Below, piece by piece: positions 34,190 to 42,775 of a stretch of 64,000 nt of DNA (within the stretch, counting starts at the first letter, position 1; every line of letters starts with the position of its first letter). Made by a program: the position numbers and the translations under genes. The notes under the pieces were generated by a model. The model had not been told where the DNA came from. It was given only the letters and a program-made list of their open reading frames with translations, and did not search any database. Origin of the DNA: AP-15 sp963712825 (lineage in GTDB: Bacteria; Pseudomonadota; Alphaproteobacteria; ATCC43930; CGMCC-115725); contig CAVQJP010000011.1 of assembly GCA_963712825.1 (NCBI GenBank), positions 186,001 through 250,000 of the forward strand, written 5' to 3'.

Positions 34190-34962
34190 TGAAGATAACC
34201 ATCCTCGGCTGCGGCCCGTCGACCGGCGTGCCGGCGGTCGGTCCCGATTGGGGCCGTTGCGATCCCGCCGACGCGCGCAACCGGCGCCGTCGCGCCTCGT
34301 TGCTGATCGAGGTCGGCGAGGCGGCGATCCTGGTCGACACGTCACCTGATCTGCGCGAGCAGCTGATCGACGCCCAGGTGAGGCGGCTCGACGCGGTGGT
34401 GATGACTCACGCGCATGCCGACCACCTGCACGGCATCGACGACATCCGCCAGCTGAACCGGCTGATGCAGGCGCCGATCCCGCTGTGGGCCGACGGCAAG
34501 ACGTTGTCCGAGATCGACCGCCGCTTTGGCTATGTGTTCAAACCGGTCTCGGAGCCCGGACGCTATTACAAGCCCACCCTCGAGCCTCGCGAGATCTCCG
34601 GGCCGTTTGCGATCGGCGGGATCGCGGTCGAGCCCTTTGTTCAGGATCACGGGTTCAGCACGACGCTCGGCCTGCGCGTCGGCGCGATGGCGTATTCGAC
34701 CGACGTGACCGCGCTCGACGAAGCCGCCTTTGCGGTCCTCACCGGGGTCGAGCTGTGGATCGTCGACTGCTTTCGGCGTGCGCCGCATCCCACTCACAGC
34801 CATCTCGACAAAACGCTCGGCTGGATCGCGCGGGTGCGCCCGCGCCGCGCGGTGCTGACCCACATGGAGCAAAGCCTCGACTATACCGAATTGAGCGCGG
34901 ATCTGCCGGATGGCGTCGAGCCCGGACAGGACGGGCTTGTCATCGACTTGCCGGACCCGTGA
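34189..34962 (+). CDS. MBL-fold metallohydrolase, PhnP-like
   Basis: The 257-residue product is a metallo-beta-lactamase-fold phosphodiesterase. H74-x-H76-x-D78-H79 is the metal motif, with further ligands around PFVQDHGFSTTLG and VDCFRRAPHPTHSHL. Relatives near tatD act on cyclic phosphodiesters, like PhnP, or on nucleotide products. The ATG overlaps the tatD stop by one base (TGATG), so expression is coupled. The substrate is not certain. Confidence 0.92.
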   Translation: MKITILGCGPSTGVPAVGPDWGRCDPADARNRRRRASLLIEVGEAAILVDTSPDLREQLIDAQVRRLDAVVMTHAHADHLHGIDDIRQLNRLMQAPIPLWADGKTLSEIDRRFGYVFKPVSEPGRYYKPTLEPREISGPFAIGGIAVEPFVQDHGFSTTLGLRVGAMAYSTDVTALDEAAFAVLTGVELWIVDCFRRAPHPTHSHLDKTLGWIARVRPRRAVLTHMEQSLDYTELSADLPDGVEPGQDGLVIDLPDP

Positions 34963-35414
34963 TCCGGCCGGCGCAGCCAGCCGATCGCCCGGCAATCGAG
35001 GCGGTCGTTCGCGCAGCCTACGCGATCTATGTCGAGCGGATCGGCGGCCCGCCGGGTCCGATGCTCGACGACTACGCGGCCCTGATCGCCGATGGCGTGG
35101 TCAGCGTCTTTGAAGACGCCGACGACACAATCGCCGCGATCATCGTGCTGGTGCCAAAGGCCGGTTATCTGCTGCTCGAAAACATTGCCGTCCGTCCCGA
35201 CCGCCAGGCCCGCGGCCTCGGTCGAACACTGGTCGGCTTTGCCGAAACCGAAGCGCGCCGGCTCGGTTTGGCCGAGCTTCGCCTCTACACGCATCAAAAA
35301 ATGACCGAGAACATCGCGCTCTACGTGCGGCTCGGCTTTGGCGAGACCGGCCGCGGGCACGATGCCGGCTACGACCGTGTTTTCATGCGCAAACCGGTCG
35401 CATATTTTCCATAA
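34959..35414 (+). CDS. GNAT family N-acetyltransferase
   Basis: The 151-residue product is a single-domain GNAT. The acetyl-CoA site is visible in ENIAVRPDRQARGLGRTLVGFAE near residue 80, and YVRLGFGETGRG near 125 closes the fold. The start GTG at 34959 overlaps the previous stop as GTGA, marking the end of the coupled metG-tatD-MBL series. The acceptor is unknown. The stop codon lies inside an AT-rich palindrome. Confidence 0.9.
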   Translation: MIRPAQPADRPAIEAVVRAAYAIYVERIGGPPGPMLDDYAALIADGVVSVFEDADDTIAAIIVLVPKAGYLLLENIAVRPDRQARGLGRTLVGFAETEARRLGLAELRLYTHQKMTENIALYVRLGFGETGRGHDAGYDRVFMRKPVAYFP

Positions 35415-35425
35415 TATATATTATG
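35410..35425. promoter_or_regulatory. 16-bp perfect AT-rich palindrome, candidate operator
   Basis: CATAATATATATTATG is a perfect palindrome, all A/T apart from its end bases, in GC-rich DNA. It overlaps the stop of the GNAT gene and lies about 57 bases upstream of the AHSA1-type gene at 35482. Its position fits an operator or -10-like element for that gene. It is too AT-rich for a normal terminator, and no T-run follows. Confidence 0.6.
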
Positions 35426-35481
35426 CGACATTCAGGAGTAGGCGCCCGACAAAATCTCACTCGTGCGGAGACCGGCGATTC

Positions 35482-35979
35482 ATGACGGAGCGATCTGCCA
35501 AGCAAGCCAGCACACAAGTTTCAAAGACAATCAGGGCGCCGCGCAAAGCCGTATATCAAGCCTGCCTCGATCCGGACGCCGTGGCCTTGTGGCGCGCGCC
35601 GACGAACATGAAGGGTCATGTGCACGATTTCGACGCGCGTGAAGGCGGCACGTTCCGAATGTCGCTCACCTACCGGGACCCGGCGCGTTCGCCCGGCGGC
35701 AAGACCTCCGACCACACGGACACCTTCAAAGGCCGATTTGTCGAGTTGGTCCCCGACGGGAAAATCGTGGAAGCTATCGAGTTCGAATCGCCGGACCCGA
35801 GATTCAGCGGCGAGATGAAAATCGTCACAACTTTCACCGACAGCGCCGGAGACACCAAAGTCACCATACTATGCCAGGACATCCCAGCAGGCATTCGTCT
35901 CGACGACAATGAAATGGGCTGTAGATCATCCCTGGAAAATCTCGCCGCGTTGGTCGAGCAGTCCGACAAACAGATTTGA
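35482..35979 (+). CDS. SRPBCC/AHSA1-type ligand-binding domain protein
   Basis: The 165-residue product is a single START-like (AHSA1) domain with the features of that family: VSKTIRAPRKAVYQACLDPDAVALW at the start of the cavity strand and helix, REGGTFRMSLTYRDP near 55, and a C-terminal helix CRSSLENLAALVE. It probably binds a small hydrophobic ligand. The ATG is at 35482. By eye its base composition is lower in GC than neighbours, which suggests separate acquisition. Many relatives sit next to an ArsR repressor; none is present here. Confidence 0.85.
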   Translation: MTERSAKQASTQVSKTIRAPRKAVYQACLDPDAVALWRAPTNMKGHVHDFDAREGGTFRMSLTYRDPARSPGGKTSDHTDTFKGRFVELVPDGKIVEAIEFESPDPRFSGEMKIVTTFTDSAGDTKVTILCQDIPAGIRLDDNEMGCRSSLENLAALVEQSDKQI

Positions 35980-36020
35980 ACTAAAATGCTCTTTGGCAAA
36001 TCGGCCGCGGTCGGCGTAGC

Positions 36021-36878
36021 TCAGCGATATGCGAGGCTCCAGCCAGGCGCGCGCAACCAGCACTGCTCCACCGGTAAATCGTCGCGCCGATAGAGCCGCC
36101 TCACCTCATGCCAGCGTTCGGTCTGGAAGGCCGCAGCGAGCGCTGCTTCGGATGCAGGATCGCGCGCGCTCTCACAGGGAAAGATCGCGACCGGCGAAAT
36201 CCACCCGGCAAGAAACGCCGTGCCGCGGCGCTCGATGCGAAACACCGCGCCGCGCCGTTGTACTGGCCCTCGGTCGCGTGCTTCAAGGCAGGTCAGCGGC
36301 AAGATCAGTCGGCCCCCCTCCTTGAGCCTATCGAGCCACAACTCGGCCGGCCGGGTGGCGCCGGCGTTGACATAGATCACGTCGGCGGCCCCGAAATCGA
36401 CGGCCGCGCCGTCGCCCTGCACCACAGTGACGTTCGACTTTCCAAAGAAATTGCTTGCGGCTCGTTCGGCAAGCGATTGATCGAATTCGATAGCGGTGAC
36501 GGCGCCGGTCGTCCCGACAAGCTCAGCGAGGATTGCGGTGTAGTAGCCGACCCCGGCGCCGATATGCACGACGTGCTCGCCCGCCTGCGGCGCGGCGCGC
36601 GCGATCAGCGTCGCGTGCAGCGATGGCTGACCGTTGTTCAGATGGCGTTCGGGCAAGATGCCAACCACGTCGTCGGTGTACAGGTAGACCGGATCGGCGC
36701 TCGGCGTCTCTACATAGCCGCGAGCCCAGCGCATGATCGGCCACGGTCCAGGACCGAGGAAGTCCTCGCGGCGCACCGCGGCGTAGGCCGCCTCGACGCG
36801 CTCATCCCCCACCCCGGCAGCCGCCATGACCTGTTTCGCATAGGCTTGGCGGACGATTTCGAGTTCGTTTCGATCCAT
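36021..36878 (-). CDS. Protein-L-isoaspartate O-methyltransferase-like SAM methyltransferase
   Basis: The 285-residue product has a Rossmann SAM-binding fold. Motif I is VVHIGAGVGYYTAILAEL near residue 100, with ...VTAIEFDQSLAERA next and GDGAAVDFGAADVIYVNAGA after. The N-terminal region RREDFLGPGPW and the layout match PCMT-like proteins. In typical Pcm the sequence before motif I is G-x-G-T-S-S-H; here QPSLHATLI stands in its place. It may repair isoaspartyl residues or methylate another acceptor. I chose the ATG at 36878 because homology starts there. It is divergent from the PRC-barrel gene. Confidence 0.83.
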   Translation of the reverse strand: MDRNELEIVRQAYAKQVMAAAGVGDERVEAAYAAVRREDFLGPGPWPIMRWARGYVETPSADPVYLYTDDVVGILPERHLNNGQPSLHATLIARAAPQAGEHVVHIGAGVGYYTAILAELVGTTGAVTAIEFDQSLAERAASNFFGKSNVTVVQGDGAAVDFGAADVIYVNAGATRPAELWLDRLKEGGRLILPLTCLEARDRGPVQRRGAVFRIERRGTAFLAGWISPVAIFPCESARDPASEAALAAAFQTERWHEVRRLYRRDDLPVEQCWLRAPGWSLAYR

Positions 36879-37020
36879 CTGGCGGCCCCAAACGTTCGAG
36901 ACCGTTATTGTACCATGATCGCTAGTCGCAGTTCGCGGCGAACGCTCGGCGAGCGCACTGCAGGAACCCGCCCTCAGGCCCCCTGTTTGACTGTCGTCAC
37001 CGGGTTTTTGGAGCACAGCG

Positions 37021-37407
37021 ATGAACTACACCACAAATGTCGGCGAGGGCGGCTTGGCGGCCGATCAAACCGACCGCCTGATCTCTTCGGAGAAAGTCGA
37101 GGGCACCGCGGTTTTCGACAGCACCGGGGCGCATCTCGGCCGGGTGCGCCATTTGATGATCGACAAGCACACCGGACAGGTGGCGTTTGCCGTCGCGACC
37201 TTTGGCGGGTTCCTTGGCATCGGCGAGAATTTGTTTCCGCTGCCCTGGAAATTGCTGCGTTACGACACCCGCCGGGCCGGCTATGTCGTCGACGTCGACC
37301 GGGCCAAGCTCGCCGGGGCGCCGAGCTACGCTTCGGCCGTGTCGCCGGATTGGTCGGACCGGGCCTATGAAGCGCAGATCACCAAGTATTGGCTACCGCC
37401 GGTCTGA
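37021..37407 (+). CDS. PRC-barrel domain protein
   Basis: The 128-residue product has one PRC-barrel domain: LISSEKVEGTAVFDSTGAHLG then VRHLMIDKHTGQVAFAVATFGG and FPLPWKLLRYD. Such small proteins are thought to bind partner proteins or RNA. GGAGC lies 7 bases upstream of the ATG at 37021. The gene stands alone, divergent from the PCMT-like gene. Confidence 0.9.
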   Translation: MNYTTNVGEGGLAADQTDRLISSEKVEGTAVFDSTGAHLGRVRHLMIDKHTGQVAFAVATFGGFLGIGENLFPLPWKLLRYDTRRAGYVVDVDRAKLAGAPSYASAVSPDWSDRAYEAQITKYWLPPV

Positions 37408-37528
37408 TCTCTCATCCCGGCGGCTTTGAGGACCGCCGCAAAATCGGGTTGCGAGCCGTTTCGACGCGCCGTGTGGTAGGATGATCCGTGTGCCGCTCCT
37501 AACGCGGCGCGGCTGCGGAGACGAACAG

Positions 37529-38374
37529 GTGGATTTGCCACGCGGATTGCGGCTCACCATTGAGGACCAGCCGTCGGCCGCCGACTGGGAGCGGCTGGGG
37601 ATCGCTCTCGACCATTACAATCGGGAATATCTCGGCGAGACCGGCTTCTCGCGGATGGGCTTTTTTGTCCGCAACGAGGGCGGCGAGATCATGGCCGGGC
37701 TCGTCGGCTCGACATATGCGGGCTGGCTTTTTGTCGCCGAGCTTTGGGTGCATGCCGAGCTGCGCCGCCTCGGCATCGGCACCGCCTTGTTGGAGCTGGC
37801 GGAGCGCCGCGCGATGGCGCTTGGATGCCATTCGGCGATGCTCGACACGTTTTCGTTTCAGGGTCCTGAGTTTTATCCGCGCTTCGGATATCAGGCCTAC
37901 GGCACCCTCGACTATCCTCCCGACCACCAACGGATATTCTTGCGCAAGCGGTTGAGGCCGGAGGGGTCTGGAAGCTTCAGCAAATTGTTCCCGGTGTCGA
38001 TTAAAGGCGTGCTGTTTACCGGCGGGCGGGTCGTGCTGCTCCAAAACGAGCGGAACGAATGGGAATTACCGGGCGGAAGGCTCGAAGCCGGCGAAGAACC
38101 GGGTGCCTGCCTCGCCCGCGAATTTGCCGAGGAGCTCGGGATCGGGATTGTCGTCGACGCGATCCTCAACTCGTGGGTTTATCGCGTTCTGCCGCACCAT
38201 GACGTGATGATCGTCACCTACGGCACGCGGCGCGCGGACGAGCTGCCGCTGAAGATCAGCACCGAACACCGGGGCGTCGGGCTGTTTGCGCTCGACGAAT
38301 TGGACGGCTTGCCGATGCCGGAAGGATACCGCCGTTCGATCCGTTCCTGGGCGGCGCCCGGCGGCGCGCGCTGA
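37529..38374 (+). CDS. GNAT-Nudix fusion protein
   Basis: The product has about 281 residues. Residues 1-142 are a GNAT acetyltransferase (FVAELWVHAELRRLGIGTALL). From about 155 a Nudix hydrolase follows, with a complete Nudix box at 183-205 (G-x5-E-x7-R-E-x2-E-E-x-G-I). I placed the start at GTG 37529, which has GCGGAG 8 bases upstream and begins MDLPRGLRLTIED like GNAT relatives; an ATG at 37481 would add 16 residues. The Nudix part hydrolyses a nucleoside diphosphate derivative; the GNAT part may act on the same small molecule. mazG, another house-cleaning pyrophosphohydrolase, follows. Confidence 0.88.
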   Translation: MDLPRGLRLTIEDQPSAADWERLGIALDHYNREYLGETGFSRMGFFVRNEGGEIMAGLVGSTYAGWLFVAELWVHAELRRLGIGTALLELAERRAMALGCHSAMLDTFSFQGPEFYPRFGYQAYGTLDYPPDHQRIFLRKRLRPEGSGSFSKLFPVSIKGVLFTGGRVVLLQNERNEWELPGGRLEAGEEPGACLAREFAEELGIGIVVDAILNSWVYRVLPHHDVMIVTYGTRRADELPLKISTEHRGVGLFALDELDGLPMPEGYRRSIRSWAAPGGAR

Positions 38375-38397
38375 CCGGCCGCCAGGAACGATACGCC

Positions 38398-39192
38398 GTG
38401 ATCCCCGCTCTCGAACGTCTTCTGTCGATCATGGCGCGGCTGCGCGACCCCGAGCGCGGCTGCCCGTGGGACCGCGAGCAGAACTTTGCGACGATCGCGC
38501 CCTATACGATCGAGGAAGCCTACGAAGTCGCCGACGCGATCGCGCGCGGCGACATGGCGGCGCTGAAGGACGAGCTCGGCGACCTCTTGTTCCAGGTGGT
38601 GTTTTACGCCCGCATGGCGGAGGAGGCCGCGCTGTTCGATTTCGCCGACGTGGCCGCGGCAATCGCCGACAAGATGGTGCGTCGGCATCCGCACGTTTTT
38701 GGCGACGCCGCGATCGCCAGCGCGCAGGCGCAGACCGCGGCGTGGGAGGAGCACAAGGCCAAGGAACGAGCCGCTCGCGCCGCCGCCGCCGGGACCGCGG
38801 ACAGCGTGCTCGACGGGGTGGCGCTCGCTCTCCCTGCCCTGCTCCGCGCCGCGAAGATCCAGAGCCGCGCCGCGCGGATCGGTTTCGACTGGGCCGCGGC
38901 GCCGCCGGTTATCGCCAAGCTTGCCGAGGAAATCGCCGAGCTGGAGGCCGAGCTGAGCACCGAGCCGGCCGACCCCGAGAAAATCGAAGACGAGATGGGC
39001 GACATCCTGTTCGCCGCCGCCAATCTCGCGCGCAAGCTCGACATCGACCCCGAAGCGGCACTTCGCCGCGCCACCGACAAATTCGAACGGCGCTTTCGTC
39101 GGGTCGAGATCCTCGCCGCCATGCGCGGGATCGGGCCCGACCTCGTTGCGCTCGACGCCGTGTGGGAGGAGGTCAAGCGCGGCGAGAGTTAA
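38398..39192 (+). CDS. mazG: Nucleoside triphosphate pyrophosphohydrolase MazG
   Basis: The 264-residue product has two MazG domains. The first shows IEEAYEVADAI near residue 40 with DELGDLLFQVVFYA, the second AEEIAELEAEL near 180 with EDEMGDILFAAANLA. It hydrolyses NTPs to NMP and pyrophosphate. The start is GTG at 38398. It lies 23 bp after the GNAT-Nudix gene. In most alphaproteobacteria mazG borders hflX/hfq as here, with a secreted protein gene inserted between. Confidence 0.96.
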   Translation: MIPALERLLSIMARLRDPERGCPWDREQNFATIAPYTIEEAYEVADAIARGDMAALKDELGDLLFQVVFYARMAEEAALFDFADVAAAIADKMVRRHPHVFGDAAIASAQAQTAAWEEHKAKERAARAAAAGTADSVLDGVALALPALLRAAKIQSRAARIGFDWAAAPPVIAKLAEEIAELEAELSTEPADPEKIEDEMGDILFAAANLARKLDIDPEAALRRATDKFERRFRRVEILAAMRGIGPDLVALDAVWEEVKRGES

Positions 39193-39291
39193 GCTTGGTT
39201 AAAGCGGCGCGACACAAAAGCGACATCGGCGCGCGTTAACCTCCCGCCCGCGGTCAATCGGCCGTTGAGAGAAGACAAGAGGGGAAAACTC

Positions 39292-40981
39292 GTGTTCGCA
39301 AAACCCTGGTCGGCAGTAAGGCCGAAATCGGATTCGGTTGCGTTTTGGTTCACGGCCGTGGCGCCCGCGGTGCTGGTTATGGCGAGCGCGGGCGCTCTCG
39401 CCCCGGCCGCCGACGCGGCGCCGATCACCTTTCTCCCCGGCGACCTGGCGGTGACCTACAGCGTTTATCCCGGGCTGACCAACCCCTTCACCAGCAGCGC
39501 CGGCGGCTACACGACGCCCGCTATCGTGGCTGGCACGACGGTACTGCCGATCAACCCGCCGGTGACGGCGAGCAACAGCGGCAGCTATCCTGGGGTGTTC
39601 GGCAACACCTCGGTCGACGCCAATTTCGGCGTCACGTCGCCGATCTATCTCGGCCAGATCACCCCGGCCGGCACGATGCAAAGCACGACCGACCTGACGG
39701 CGCTGACCGGGATTTCGACGAGCTTCAGCTCCAAATCGGAGCTGGCCCTTAACCTGTCCACCAAGGGCGGTTCGCTGAGCTTGATCGGCTACAATGCGCC
39801 GGTCGGCACGATCGACGCGTCAAATGCCAATACGCCCAATCACGTCGACCCGACCAACACCGACACGCAGACGCCAACCAACCGTTCGGTGGTGCAGGTC
39901 GGCGGCGACGGCAGCGTTCTGGTCACCAACACCAATGCTTACAGCGGTAATAACGGCCGCGCCGTGATCACGGCCAACAATGTCAACGGAACGGGTCCAG
40001 CCGAATATCTGCTGGTCGGCAACGCCGGCAACGGCTCCGGAACGCCCCCGACCAACATCGTCAACAACACCGGCGTGCAATTGACGACGCCCGGCGCCGG
40101 CAATCCCGAAACCGCCGTCGTCGGTCAGCAACAGGGTACGCCCGGTGCCAAGAACGGGTTTCAATACGGGTTTTCGGTGGCGCAGACCAATCCGGCGACC
40201 GGCATGCCCTACGGCGCCGCCGACAAATCCGGCAAGGACAACAACTTCCGCGGCGAGACGATTTTTGACAACACCCTCTACGTCACCAAGGGCAGCGGCG
40301 GCAACGGGGTCGACACTGTCTATCGGGTCTCCCCGCCGGGCGGCGGGTTGCCGACAGCGGCGACCGCCGGCACCACGACGATCGCCCCGCTTGCCGGGTT
40401 TCCGACATTTTTGGCGAATACGACCACGCCGCCCACCGCCTTCCCTTACGGCTTTCAGCCTTTCGGGATCTGGTTTGCCAATCCGACGACGCTTTACGTC
40501 GCCGACGAAGGCGACGGCGTCATCGCCGACGCGTCCCTGGATCCCAATGCCGGGCTCGAAAAGTGGACGTTCAACGGCACCCAGTGGGTCCACGATTACA
40601 CGTTGCAGGACGGGCTGGGTCTTGGCGTCGATTACACGCTCGGCGACTACCCGGCGGCGGCGACGGACGGGCTGCGCAACATCACCGGCGTCGTCAACAG
40701 TGACGGCACGGCCACGATCTATGGCGTCACCTCCACTGTCAGCACCTCGGGCGACCAGGGTGCTGACCCCGACGAGATCGTCGCCGTCATCGACGACATT
40801 GCCGATACGACGTTGCCGGGCAGCGAAGATTTCTCGGTGCTCGACGCGCCACAGTATGGCGTCGTCTACCGCGGCGTGGCGTCCGATCCGGTGCCGGAAC
40901 CGGGCACGATCGTGCTGCTGACTACGGCAGCCGCCGGTTTTGGCGCGGCGCGGCGCCGGCGGCGCAAGAACTCGCGTCTGA
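39292..40981 (+). CDS. PEP-CTERM sorting-domain secreted protein; in-frame stop missing
   Basis: A secreted protein of about 560 residues. The start GTG at 39292 has AGAGGGG 7 bases upstream, and a signal peptide ends near APAADAAP. The body is rich in T, N, G and S with beta-strand-like repeats. A PEP-CTERM tail closes it: V-P-E-P-G, a hydrophobic span TIVLLTTAAAGFGA and an arginine cluster RRRRRK. Such tails are processed by an exosortase/archaeosortase, not seen in this window. The frame does not stop there: it stays open through a palindromic repeat and the whole antisense of hflX to a TAA at 42391-42393. A TGA one frame over, at 40979-40981, lies where the protein should end, so a one-base indel probably removed the real stop. 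I end the feature there. Confidence 0.75.
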
Positions 40982-41008
40982 TTGCGCCGGCTCGCCAACT
41001 CTCCTCAG

Positions 41009-41030
41009 CCCTCTCCCCCATCGGAGAGGG
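41009..41030. repeat. Palindromic repeat CCCTCTCC...GGAGAGGG
   Basis: CCCTCTCC at 41009-41016 and GGAGAGGG at 41023-41030 form an 8-bp stem with a 6-base loop, followed by AAAGGGTGAGGGG. The same family occurs at 54714. It lies between the end of the PEP-CTERM gene and the end of hflX, where a bidirectional terminator would be expected. Confidence 0.85.
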
Positions 41031-41079
41031 AAAGGGTGAGGGGCGCTTGTTCTCCGATGCGACCAGATGGAGAACCGCG

Positions 41080-42351
41080 TTAGTGCAAGCGCTGACGGTG
41101 GCGCAGGCGGGCGATGTCCGCTTCGGAGAGTCGCACCGAGAGATGAGCGGCGTTGTTGTCGTCGCGGCGGCCGAGCACCTCCCCGTGTCGGTACACCCAG
41201 GCGAGGGTCTCGCCGTCGCTGAGCGGGATGTCGAGCCGAACCGGGCTGGTCGCGGTTTCAAGCCGGCGGTCGATCAGTTCGAGCAACGCCTCGCATCCCT
41301 CGCCCGTTGCCGCCGACAGCGCCACTGTCGCCGAATTGCGCAGCGCGTGGTTGGCGAGGCTCGCCCGCCCGGCGGGATCGAGCAGGTCGATCTTGTTCAT
41401 CGCTTCGATCAGCTCGTCCACGGCGGTCTCGTCGAACCCGAGATCGCTCAGCACCGCCAGCACGTCGGCGCGCTGCGCTTCGCTGTCGGGGTGATGGGCG
41501 TCGCGGACATGGATGACGAGATCGGCTTCGGTGACCTCCTCCAGCGTGGCGCGGAACGCGGCGACGAGATGGGTCGGCAGGTCGGAGATAAACCCGACGG
41601 TGTCGGAGAGGATCGCGCTGCGCCCAGACGGCAGGGTCAGCCGCCGCATCGTCGGGTCGAGGGTGGCGAACAGCATGTCGTCCGCGGTCACCTCGGATCG
41701 GGTCAGTCGGTTGAACAGGGTCGACTTGCCGGCGTTGGTATAGCCGACAAGCGCCACCACCGGATAAGGTACGCGACGGCGGGCCTCGCGGTGCAAGGCA
41801 CGAGTGCGCTTGATGCCGTCGATCTCGCGCCGCAGCCGCGCGATCCGCTCGCCGATCAGCCGGCGGTCGATTTCGAGCTGGCTTTCGCCGGGGCCCCCAA
41901 GAAACCCAAAGCCGCCGCGCTGGCGTTCGAGATGGGTCCAGGACCGCACCAGCCGCGAGCGCTGGTAGGACAGCGCCGCCAATTCGACCTGGAGTCGGCC
42001 CTCATGCGTCCGCGCTCGCTCGCCGAAGATTTCGAGGATCAGCCCGGTGCGGTCTATGACCTTGGTCTGCCAACTCTTTTCGAGGTTGCGCTGCTGCACC
42101 GGGGACAGCACGCCGTCGACGACGACAAGACCGATCGCGTCGTCCTTAATCCCTTCGCGAAGATTTTCGACGGTGCCGGTGCCGAACAAGGTGGCCGGAC
42201 GTGGACGCGCCACTCTGGCAATTTCGGCGCGCACGACATCAAGGTGGATCGCTCGCGCCAGACCCACCGCCTCTTCCAGCCGCGCTTCGACCGTTCGCGT
42301 CGAAGCTTCGCCATTGCCTCGGCTGGGCGCCGATTTGGGCGCCGGATGCAA
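41080..42351 (-). CDS. hflX: GTPase HflX
   Basis: The product has about 423 residues. The N-terminal HflX domain shows FGTGTVENLREGI, VDGVLSPVQQRNLEK and SRLVRSWTHLERQRGGFGFLGGPGE. The GTPase domain has G1 GYTNAGKSTL, G3 DTVGF and G4 NKID. HflX splits or rescues stalled ribosomes. TTG at 42351 is the first standard start codon in frame. Family-like residues (RALILHP) extend upstream, and a GGGAAGGGAG site stands before ACG-TTA-ACG, so translation may begin at a non-standard codon there. It follows hfq closely (59 bp), as in many alphaproteobacteria. Confidence 0.93.
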   Translation of the reverse strand: MHPAPKSAPSRGNGEASTRTVEARLEEAVGLARAIHLDVVRAEIARVARPRPATLFGTGTVENLREGIKDDAIGLVVVDGVLSPVQQRNLEKSWQTKVIDRTGLILEIFGERARTHEGRLQVELAALSYQRSRLVRSWTHLERQRGGFGFLGGPGESQLEIDRRLIGERIARLRREIDGIKRTRALHREARRRVPYPVVALVGYTNAGKSTLFNRLTRSEVTADDMLFATLDPTMRRLTLPSGRSAILSDTVGFISDLPTHLVAAFRATLEEVTEADLVIHVRDAHHPDSEAQRADVLAVLSDLGFDETAVDELIEAMNKIDLLDPAGRASLANHALRNSATVALSAATGEGCEALLELIDRRLETATSPVRLDIPLSDGETLAWVYRHGEVLGRRDDNNAAHLSVRLSEADIARLRHRQRLH

Positions 42352-42410
42352 GATCAGCGCACGGCCCGTGGCGGCGCCGTCCGCCGGCGTTAACGTGCTC
42401 CCTTCCCGGT

Positions 42411-42662
42411 TCAGAGCTCGTCGCTCTCCCTGCCGGGCTCGAACAGCTGGATCGGCTGCGCCGGCATCACTGTCGAGATCGCGTGCTTGTAGACGAGCTG
42501 CGAATGCGCGTCACGCCGCAGCAGCACACAGAAATTATCGAACCAGGTGATGATCCCCTGCAGTTTGACGCCATTTACCAGGAACACGGTAACCGGGGTT
42601 TTGTTCTTTCGTACATGATTTAGAAACACGTCTTGAACGTTTTGTGACTTCTCCACAGACAT
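42411..42662 (-). CDS. hfq: RNA chaperone Hfq
   Basis: The 83-residue product has both Sm motifs: QNVQDVFLNHVRKNKTPVTVFLVNG with L-Q-G for Sm1 and residues 59-63 K-H-A-I-S for Sm2. It forms a hexamer that pairs small RNAs with mRNAs. The ATG at 42662 has GGGGGA 5 bases upstream; the longer in-frame extension upstream is not Hfq-like. The C-terminal tail is short, as usual in alphaproteobacteria. It sits between the HAD-phosphatase gene and hflX. Confidence 0.97.
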   Translation of the reverse strand: MSVEKSQNVQDVFLNHVRKNKTPVTVFLVNGVKLQGIITWFDNFCVLLRRDAHSQLVYKHAISTVMPAQPIQLFEPGRESDEL

Positions 42663-42775
42663 GGGTATCCCCCATTCGCTTTTTGGAGCGGAGCCGGAAC
42701 GGCGCGCGCCCAATCAGCGGAACGGCGGCCTGCACCGCCGAACTGCCGAAACGAAGATGGGTCCGCCAAGGTGAA

